Assembly: GCF_000003605.2 (NCBI RefSeq)
Contig: NW_003140817.1
Location: 323,729-336,606 of the forward strand
Direction of reading: 5' to 3'
From: Saccoglossus kowalevskii
Lineage: Eukaryota > Hemichordata > Enteropneusta > Harrimaniidae
Length of the DNA: 12,878 nucleotides
Position 1 is the first letter of the stretch, and the number at the start of each line of letters is the position of its first letter. Shown here piece by piece: positions 1 to 6,695 of this stretch. Below the pieces are notes generated by a model. It had not been told where the DNA came from and made no database searches. It saw only the letters and a list, made by a program, of their open reading frames with translations. Position numbers and translations under genes: made by a program.

Positions 1-735
1 GCCGAAAATGCATCAAAATCGCACATTTTCACCATTCCGGACCCGGATCTCAGTTATGCATAGACGGATTTTGTTCAAATTTGGTACATACATTAAACAT
101 AATAGGACCTTGATGCACATAATTTTTTTCCCCAGATCAAGTTCGAAATGGCCGACTGGCGGCCATTTTGTTTTAAAGAATTCAGTTCTGGATCCGTATC
201 CAAGACATGTCTGGATTGATCAAGTTCAAACTTCACACACACACAAGGTACATCATGTCACAAATATGTGTGTGCATTTGTTTCATGATCTCATTAACGA
301 TAGCCAAATGGCGGTCGCTTTAAGGCCGAAAATGCATTGAAATAGCACATTTTCACCATTCCGGACCCGGATCTCAGTTATGCATGGACGGATTTTGTTC
401 AAATTTGGTACATACATTAAACATAATAGGACCTTGATGCACGTAATTTTTTTTCCGGATCAAGTTCGAAATGGCCGACTGGCGGCCATTTTGTTTTAAA
501 GAATCAGTTCTGGATCTGTATCCAAGACATGTCTGGATTGATCAAGTTCAAACTTCACGCACACATGGTACATCATGTCACAAATAGATATGTGCATTTG
601 TTTTATGATTCGCTTAACAATAACTGAATGATGGCCATTTTAAGGCCGAAAATGCATCAAAATCACGTATTTTAACAATTCCAGATCTCAGTCATGCATG
701 GATGGATTTTGTTCAGATTTAGTACAATGTGTTGT
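1..735. repeat. Tandem repeat, unit about 322 bp, 2.2 copies, continuing beyond the left edge
   Basis: Copies start with GCCGAAAATGCAT at 1, 325 and 645, so the periods are 324 and 320 bp. The first two copies agree at roughly nine in ten bases by eye. The third is more diverged, lacks about 8 bp near 680, and loses similarity around 725-735. Each full unit carries a perfect 9 bp inverted repeat with a 5-base loop (AAATGGCCG / CGGCCATTT) at 146-168 and 469-491. The unit also seems to be an old dimer: 1-160 and 161-324 share weakly the order GGCC, TTCYGGA, GGATT, GTTCAAA, TACAT and ATGGC. It presumably lies in an upstream SRP68 intron. One copy is open as a 110-codon frame, but copy 2 breaks it, so I do not call it coding. 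Confidence 0.92.
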
Positions 736-1923
736 ACATATGCAGGTGCATTTCGGATCAGAACACTGAAAGTGGTCTTAGATTTCGGTCATGATCTGCT
801 TTGAATGTATATGTCACTCAAATATGAACGGAACAGGGACGTGTCATTGACAATGACTTGTTACAATACGGTTTAAATACCATCTGAATTTACGGTGCAA
901 AAATGGATAGGTTCTGTGGGAAAATGGTCGAAAGCAAGATCTTTATCATTACTTTGTTGTGGAATGTTTTTGATCGTATGCAAACTCTCGATACAAAGCT
1001 ATTTCTGCCATGCTGATTTGACCTGAACAACTTCCTTTGACCTAACAGGTCACGTCTTTCGTTAACCAATGAAAATGCTTGTCGTACAGACACAGTTTCC
1101 TGATTATTCACAAAGTAATTTTTTAAACACAATGCGGAAGTGTATTACCATGATGTTAAAATGCGATCTGTTAACACTAATTTTGACAAAAAACAATTTT
1201 TTTTGCCTAAAAGCTGTTGATTCACAATTTTTCAAAGGTAAACTGAGGGTGGGGGAAGTATTTAAACCTTAAACCTTTCACGGCCGCCAACATGTCTAAT
1301 CGAAGAATAGTTTACTCGTTCACACCCCATTCACAATAGACTCAATGGATACGATTATTCGGAAAAGTAAAACTATGTTCAATGACCAGGTTTCACGACT
1401 CGACGATCACATTTTTGCCGTTTGGAAAACTACTATTCAAAAGAAATTAGATTATTTCAGTATTGCAACATCGGGGTTCATTCCGAGTAAATAACAGAAT
1501 AGAAAAGGTGCGAACTATGTTACGTACGTTTGCTCTGAAATTAATGTGAGTTTTCTTGTATAAGTTGGAACCAAACTACCGTACCAGTCATGATTTTTAT
1601 GCATTGAAATGCACATTTTACATGCATATTTTAATAAATTTCGCCGACGCCCCGGTAAAAACACCCTGCCCTCAACTTGTTAAATGTCTAAATACACAGG
1701 GGTGGGCTTATACTCGGGGGGGGGGGGGGGTACGGTACTGCATATTATAATTAAATTGTGAAACCTGTTTGTCTCTTGTGTGTATGAAAATTGTAGATGC
1801 TCAAATAACCCACCCCCAGAACCACACATATGTCACTGAGTGAGATTGGCGTAAGTTGAGATAGCATATTGTCTGTGTCAAGCGATAGCAATTAGGGATT
1901 ATTTTATTCTTAAGGGCTGATAT
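736..1923. other. Presumed SRP68 intron, no gene seen
   Basis: I find no exon here matching the N-terminal RNA-binding part of SRP68, and no RNA gene. Short signals are a 15 bp odd palindrome at 843-857, three nuclear-receptor-type half-sites at 1019-1052, and a G tract near 1716. Small open frames in this stretch have no recognisable similarity or splice context. Confidence 0.6.
1699..1738. repeat. 15-G tract with GGCTTATACT motif (possible end of a dispersed repeat)
   Basis: The run GGGGTGGG CTTATACTC is followed by fifteen G (1716-1730) and then TACGGTA. The same GGCTTATA motif beside a G-rich stretch recurs at 11771 and 12131, the latter also followed by TACGGTA. GGTACGGTA (1729-1737) is the inverse of TACCGTACC at 1577-1585, which could make a 161 bp element with 9 bp terminal inverted repeats. 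The G runs could form a G-quadruplex. The length of the homopolymer is prone to sequencing error. Confidence 0.45.
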
Positions 1924-2227
1924 GTGGACATTTTCACCACCTGGCAACCATCCTCGGTGAAAACAAGAGCTGAAAACCCTCAGGTTTAATATTATTTTGA
2001 GCTAATTGTTGGGACTCTCCTGAACAGTGCAACAATTCTACTCTATTTGGTTGTTCAGGATTACCTCACAATTGAGCTGCGCCATTTTCCTGACTTCAGC
2101 TGTTTTAACTGATTCCTCGACCGGTGTTACAAAGCAGCTTAAGTATAGCCCATAGAAATACATTGTACACTGTGGTGCATGTACAAGCAATGCAAGATAG
2201 GATGTTCTGTAACGTAGCACCGCCCTG
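1924..2227 (-). mobile_element. Dispersed repeat, copy 1 (MITE- or SINE-like)
   Basis: Read on the minus strand, this stretch aligns along its whole length with 4228-4533 on the plus strand. Exact or near-exact blocks are 2147-2161 (a 15-mer ending TATGGGCT on the minus strand) and 2045-2066 (one mismatch with 4371-4392). The element has an internal hairpin, TCCTGAACA at 2018-2026 against TGTTCAGGA at 2052-2060, nearly kept in the other copy. Ends look like short inverted repeats (AGGGCGGT against TCAGCCCT). The element ends about 55 bp before the 3' splice site of the first visible SRP68 exon. No coding capacity is conserved. The class is uncertain, and the boundaries are good to about 20 bp. 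Confidence 0.8.
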
Positions 2228-2281
2228 TGAATACTTGAAAGATATTGAGTGTGAATGACAGATTCCAATTATTGTTTACAG

Positions 2282-2364
2282 GCTTATTCTGCATGGATGA
2301 AAGCAACATTACATTTTGAGTTGAGTGAATGGCAGAGTGCTATTGAATTATTCAGTAAAGCAAA
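2282..2364 (+). CDS. SRP68: SRP68 exon A (first exon in window)
   Basis: It follows TTGTTTACAG and ends before GTAAGT. It encodes 27 residues plus two bases, beginning AYSAWMKATLHFEL and matching the human stretch AYTSYLRGMLLFEQ, a helical hairpin after the RNA-binding region. It enters in phase 0 and leaves in phase 2. Confidence 0.93.
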
Positions 2365-5300
2365 GTAAGTACAGCCCTGACATGTGGAGCCTTTTACTAT
2401 AAACTTCAAAAGTAGCTTTGCACATCTGACAGTATCTCATGTACTTTTACCAATTGACAATTGTGATGGCTTACTTGTGATATAAAGTGGTTTTCATCAT
2501 TTTATTTCAATCATTTCTCACTATGAGAGAAGTGCACATAAACAAAAAATGGCATATATTTTATGTTGAATCTTTAAAATTATTTTGACCCAGGAAGTAC
2601 CTTTGTCATTTATGTAAATACATGCACTAATAAATCAAATACTAGTATCGCTTACACAAGTTGTTTAGCAAAAATCTCCAAATAATTAACACATAACTGT
2701 GTTTTTATGTTAGAACCATCTACGAGAAACTTGGAGGAGCATTGGATGATGAGCAACAAATTCTTTATAAACAGCGAGTGGAAGAGATAGCGCCAAATAT
2801 ACGATATTGTGCGTATAATATTGGTGATGAAACTGCCATTGATGACTTAGTGCAGATGAGATTGAAATCGGGACCGGCTGGTGAACTCTCTTCCAATCTT
2901 GATGTAAGTGAGATTCTTGATTCTGTTTTTTTTACACAAATTTGTCACCTTGTAAAAAATATCTATACTTGTTTACAACCCATATTCTGACTTTTCAAAA
3001 AATTTTTATGTTTTCAGATGCTAATTCAACAAACCCGTGAGAAGCAATCAGCAACTCTGAGTGAGGTCACCTGGAGAGGGCGCACTGTTGGTGTCAAACA
3101 GGAGCAAATCAGAGTATTTTTACTGAACGTGCAACAAAGTGAGGATGAAATCAACAAGGCGACAGACTCGGAAACCAAAATATCGGTTTATGATACGCTA
3201 TTACTCGAGTGTCGTGATGTGATACAAGAATTACGAGATGAAATCAAAGCGGATCCAGTAAGTATATTGTTTTCTTGTACATGTCCTTGTAAGGTAATGG
3301 AAACATTCCAGTTCATTCCTGCAGTTATTCAATATAGGAGTACTATACCAATCGATAGACAACTAGTACGAATTGACCAAAGCCGCATTGTGGCTTAAAA
3401 GATCTGTTGACATATTGTGAAGAAATGAGAATTGGAACCTATGTAATCATGCAAAATTATTTTTTTTCCATTAGAAACAGAAAACTCAGAAAGCAGACGG
3501 CAGGATATCTAATTTAGAGTATCTTCATAGTTATGTGACATACATTAAAATAAGTAAGACGATAGATCGCAATAAGCTAATGGTAGAAACCATGAAAGAT
3601 AATTTACCTGGTGGCGAAGTACAGGAAGGAAAGAAGATGACCAAACCGCAGGATATGATACGATTATATGATATTATAATTCAGGTATGTGTACAGCAGT
3701 TTCAGTGAGGCGTAAAATTACCTCCTCACTTGTTAGTGTATTTTAAAGGTGCATCTTTGGCATATTTGCGGTATGCACTAATGGATATTGCAGGTGCGAT
3801 TCTATGGTTCTATGATACCTGCAGTTTTGGTTTATATGTGCTTCTGATGAAACAAATACTGTATAAGTAATTCTGAGCCCAAACTGAGGGCTATTATCTC
3901 AAATATGTGCCAAGTTGTGTGTCGTATCACCAAGATACCTCATTTGGTATAATTTTAACAAATTACAAACTATGAAAGATGCAAACTTGCCAGACGTTTA
4001 GATAATGTCATCTATTTGAGTCAAAAACTAAATTGAAAATTATCAAATTATCTGAAGAAAAAAAGCTGTGGATAACACTGATTTTGCTTATATAGATACA
4101 TTTTATTTATTTGCAGACATGTATGTATGTGTGTATGTATTTGCATATTAGTTTGTTCATGTGGTGTTTGGTCGTAAGGATAGGTTTACTATGACTAGGT
4201 AGTTGGAACATAATTACTTGTATCCTTGGGGGCGGAGCTACGTCACAGACGTTCTACGTTGCTAAGACGCGCACCACTGTACCACGTATTTCTATGGGCT
4301 TTGTGCGCGCTGCTGTGGAACGCCGATGGAGCCGGTGAAAACTCGAGAAAACAACACAAACTCAACTTTGAAGTAATCCTGAACAACCAAATTCATATAT
4401 GTTACACACGTAGGGCTAATCTTGTTACACTGTTCAGGGGACTCTCAACAACCATCGCAAAGTACCATTTTCTGCGGGTTTTGGGTCTTTGTTTTCACTG
4501 CGAGGGTGGCCAGGTAGTAGAAAATGTCTGGATGTCTGCCCCGAGGATACTGTATTTTCTGTAATAGATGTGCATGTGAACCCTAAATGTCAATTTTGAT
4601 TGAATTTTAAGTTTGTTATAATTATCGGTAAGAATAATCAGCTGTGTTTAAAATTGAGTGCTGTATTTTTGTGCATGTCTGGACTATTTCTTTGATGATG
4701 TGAAATAAATTTGTTTGAACAATAATTATTTTGATTTTGTATTTATACCACTAAGGTTGGTATCATTAGAATACTGGCAAAGCAATGCAGTTTGTCTTTT
4801 AATCCTAACTGTATTTGGTTTTATTTTCAGAATTTGACGGATATTTCTCAACTTCCCGGTTTAGAAGATGACGATAAGTTAAAAGAAGAGATTGATTATG
4901 AAATTTTAGTTAATAAAGCGTTTAGGTAAGTTGAAAACAAAAAAACTTGTAAATGAGAAACAAGATTACATTCCTAGTAAAATGCTAACAAAGAATAACT
5001 AATTTTTTTTCTTTGTTAAATAATATTACTTAGCAGCCATAACTTTATCAGTCTCAACTTTTCATCGATTCGTGTTTCTCTGTTACAGATGTTTTTATGT
5101 TGCTCAGTCGTACTCCTTTGTTAAAAAGCGAGTGGAGGCCTCAGCATTGTATGAAAGAGTTCTACATTACACTGGCATAGCAAGAAAACAATCAAAAACT
5201 GCATCAGGGCAAAACAATAAAGTAAGTGTAATGATTTGAGGCTATGACGTTTAGTTTAGTTATTTGCATAATGATATTCCATTCGTTCCGGGCCTAGCAG

Positions 5301-6441
5301 TTGAGCAATAAACACCTTGGCTACAAGTACTCCTCTCCAGTGCGTTATTCTCCTCCCAGATTTGGTGACCAATACTGACTTGGTTCACTCTACCTTGAGA
5401 AGTCTGTTCTCAGTTTACAGTCTGATTGCGTTGCATATCTGCTTCACTGATTTTCCCAGAGATCCCGTTTATGGTTGCTGCATTGGCATTTTTTGTGACT
5501 GTCTACATTTCATTCTCTGTTTTTGCAGGATTTGCTGACTAAAATAGAGGAATTGACGAGGATAGTGAAAGGATTAAAATATTCAATACATGCATCCGCT
5601 ATATTAGGTAAAGAAATCTTTAGAGCATGTCATTTGACCGTATTCGCAAATGACCGACCGCCCAAGAATTCGTTGAGAGAGAGTCACAAGGCGGGTTTTT
5701 GCCCTCTAAATAATCTTTTATTTGCTCTCGTCAGTCTGATCGCTGTTATATCGATATATGTTGTAACCATGGTTATGTGGACACGATAAAAGAAGAGAAT
5801 GGAACATTGAGAGGCAAACCTCAAATCTTGTGGCTCTCTCAGCATCCTGTTGCATTTAGTGCATTGACATACAAATTATGTTGTACTTTACCCATAATCG
5901 TTTGCTGGAAAATCAAGATGATAGACAACACATTATCAAGTTTAATATCAGGAGAATGAAAAGTGATATTAAAAACGTAAATTGCATTCGACTTCATTTG
6001 TAGAGTTCTTTTATCTGGGAGCATTGTGTTGTTTGCCCGGTCTTCTCCTTTAATGGGGGACAGGATGATGTCATTTCCCACTTCTGCCAATTTGTGTTAC
6101 GAGTAGAGTTCACTCACTTTGACTGACTCGTTTATTTTTACATTACTATAGATACACAAGACATGACAGAAGGCGTGTCTCAACTAAGTGTACAGAACAA
6201 CAAACCACTTATAGACCGACTTGAAGAATATCGCGACGACCCCAGCCTGCTGACGCGTAAACCCAATCTAGTCACATTCCCACCAAACTTTCAACCAATC
6301 CCATGTAAACCGTTGTTCTTTGATATTGCATTCAATCATGTTGAATTCCCATCACTAGAAGACAAGGTAGAACAGAAGAAAGCGGCGGGTGGTGGACTCA
6401 CTGGCTTTGTTAAAGGATGGTTGTGGGGTGGAAAGAAATAA
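2282..6441 (+). CDS. SRP68: Signal recognition particle subunit SRP68, C-terminal 439 residues in eight exons (5' part outside window)
   Basis: SRP68 forms a heterodimer with SRP72 on the S domain of the 7SL RNA in the cytosolic signal recognition particle, which pauses translation and delivers ribosomes to the ER. Joining 2282-2364, 2714-2903, 3018-3257, 3475-3684, 4831-4925, 5089-5221, 5529-5607 and 6152-6441 gives one open frame with GT-AG junctions throughout. Recognisable family blocks in order, by residue of this fragment, are EEIAPNIRYCAYNIGD (near 48-63), EVTWRGRTV (107-115), LEYLHSYVTYIK (185-196), RLYDIIIQ (234-241), FVKKRVEASALYERVL (a TPR-like helix pair, 283-298) and FQPIPCKPLFFDIAFNHV near the C terminus. 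That last region is the known SRP72-binding part. Human SRP68 has 627 residues, so about 190 N-terminal residues, including most of the RNA-binding domain, lie upstream. The protein is intact, with no frameshift. Confidence 0.97.
2365..2713 (+). other. SRP68 intron A
   Basis: A 349 bp AT-rich intron running GTAAGT to TTATGTTAG. I see no other feature in it. Confidence 0.9.
2714..2903 (+). CDS. SRP68: SRP68 exon B
   Basis: The first base completes a split lysine, and the exon ends in phase 0 before GTAAGTG. It carries the most conserved SRP68 block, VEEIAPNIRYCAYNIGD, followed by MRLKSG. An in-frame methionine-less start at the acceptor and the split codon fix the boundary. Confidence 0.97.
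3018..3257 (+). CDS. SRP68: SRP68 exon C
   Basis: Exactly 80 codons, phase 0 at both ends, after TTTTCAG and before GTAAGT. It encodes the conserved TREKQSATLSEVTWRGRTV segment and a long charged helix ending in DEIKADP. Reading on into the intron gives a longer open frame that is not part of the protein. The 217 bp intron after it holds nothing else I can name. Confidence 0.97.
3475..3684 (+). CDS. SRP68: SRP68 exon D
   Basis: Seventy codons, phase 0 at both ends, after TTTTCCATTAG and before GTATGT. It has the conserved LEYLHSYVTYIKISKTIDR and PQDMIRLYDIIIQ blocks, separated by a variable lysine-rich linker, as in vertebrate SRP68. Confidence 0.97.
4119..4140. repeat. GTAT microsatellite
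   Basis: An imperfect run of about five ATGT/GTAT units in the SRP68 intron, interrupted once by GTGT. Confidence 0.8.
4228..4533 (+). mobile_element. Dispersed repeat, copy 2 (MITE- or SINE-like)
   Basis: The second copy of the family seen at 1924-2227, in opposite orientation. Landmarks are GGGGCGGAGCTACGTCACAG at the 5' end, a shared 15-mer at 4286-4300, a shared 22-mer with one mismatch at 4371-4392, and a hairpin TCCTGAACA (4378-4386) / TGTTCAGGG. The ends GGGGCGGA and TCTGCCCC are imperfect inverted repeats, which favours a MITE over a SINE. There is no A-tail and no clear polymerase III A or B box. A 112-codon open frame crosses it and shares a short LN-EVILNNQI peptide with copy 1. 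Similarity extends equally through non-coding parts, so I do not call a gene. Confidence 0.8.
4831..4925 (+). CDS. SRP68: SRP68 exon E
   Basis: It begins after TTATTTTCAG in phase 0 and ends with two bases of a split arginine before GTAAGT. It encodes NLTDISQLPGLEDDDKLKEE and onward, matching human NLVELLQLPGLEEDKAFQKE. The 163 bp intron after it has nothing notable. Confidence 0.96.
5089..5221 (+). CDS. SRP68: SRP68 exon F
   Basis: It completes the split arginine, then encodes CFYVAQSYSFVKKRVEASAL and YERVL, the TPR-like helix pair of the C-terminal half, followed by a polar, lysine- and serine-rich linker (near TGIARKQSKTASGQNNK). It ends in phase 0 before GTAAGTG. Confidence 0.95.
5222..5528 (+). 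other. SRP68 intron F
   Basis: A 307 bp intron from GTAAGT to TGTTTTTGCAG with a good polypyrimidine tract. I see no other feature. Confidence 0.9.
5529..5607 (+). CDS. SRP68: SRP68 exon G
   Basis: Twenty-six codons plus one base, after TTTTTGCAG. It encodes DLLTKIEELTRIVKGLKYSI and HASAIL, aligning with human DLPDVQELITQVRSEKCSLQ and AAAIL. The donor GTAAAG is weaker than the others in this gene. Confidence 0.92.
5608..6151 (+). other. SRP68 intron G
   Basis: A 544 bp intron. Two or three small open frames on both strands cross it, but none matches SRP68 or another family I know. I see no repeat or RNA gene. Confidence 0.85.
6152..6441 (+). CDS. SRP68: SRP68 terminal exon H with stop codon
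   Basis: The first two bases complete an aspartate, and the exon runs 95 further codons to TAA at 6439-6441. It carries NNKPLIDRLEEY, PNLVTFPPNFQPIPCKPLFF and LEDKVEQKK, then a glycine-rich tail ending LTGFVKGWLWGGKK. This is the SRP72-binding C terminus. A methionine at 6163 is internal, not a start. Confidence 0.97.
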
Positions 6442-6695
6442 AGCCTGAGGCAGGCCGAACAGCTTTGATATGTTGCGAGTATCGGCTATGACAACAAAAC
6501 GGTTGCCAAGCAAACAAAGCAGTTATATTTTTTTTCTGTTGTAAATACTGAGCATTACAGAATTGGACTGGATGAATACAACTGGTTGGGTTATGAGCAC
6601 AGATTGTAAAGAACTGTATGCATGAATTGTTACATGGAGGAAAATACCACTAATGTTAACGTATGAAATAAAATTCACTCGGCATTCAATGCGTT
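6442..6695 (+). other. SRP68 3' UTR
   Basis: It runs from the stop to the likely cleavage point about 20 bases after the AATAAA at 6667. A short perfect hairpin, GCCTG AGG CAGGC, sits at 6443-6455, directly after the stop. Confidence 0.6.
6667..6672 (+). terminator. Poly(A) signal of SRP68
   Basis: A canonical AATAAA 226 bases after the stop. A second AATAAA at 6437-6442 overlaps the stop codon itself and could give a much shorter alternative 3' end. Confidence 0.65.

Larger units (their letters stand above)
3685..4830 (+). other. SRP68 intron D, the longest in this gene
   Basis: A 1,146 bp intron from GTATGT to TTATTTTCAG. It contains a short inverted repeat (TGCAGGT 3789-3795 / ACCTGCA 3817-3823), a GTAT microsatellite at 4119-4140 and a dispersed repeat at 4228-4533. 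The remainder is AT-rich, with an AATAAA-like hexamer near 4703 that I take as chance. Confidence 0.9.

Noticed and set aside
8-340. 110-codon open frame in the first satellite unit
   Set aside because: It depends on one copy of a tandem repeat. The second copy has indels that break the frame, and there is no codon or domain signal.
1281-1338. GCCGCCAACATG start-like context with a 15-codon frame
   Set aside because: Good start context but a stop after 15 codons, no donor site giving continuation, and a position inside a presumed intron.
2038-2268. Minus-strand 76-codon frame
   Set aside because: It is the other copy of the same repeat, and the shared LN-EVILNNQI peptide follows from nucleotide similarity.
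4226-4564. 112-codon open frame in SRP68 intron D
   Set aside because: It overlaps a dispersed repeat whose other copy has a different frame outside a short shared peptide. Similarity continues through non-coding parts.
4700-4710. AATAAA-like hexamer in SRP68 intron D
   Set aside because: Expected often by chance in AT-rich DNA, and the exons downstream continue the same protein.
5523-6090. Several 60-88-codon frames across SRP68 intron G
   Set aside because: One is exon G read through its donor. The others match nothing and conflict with the clear splice junctions of SRP68.
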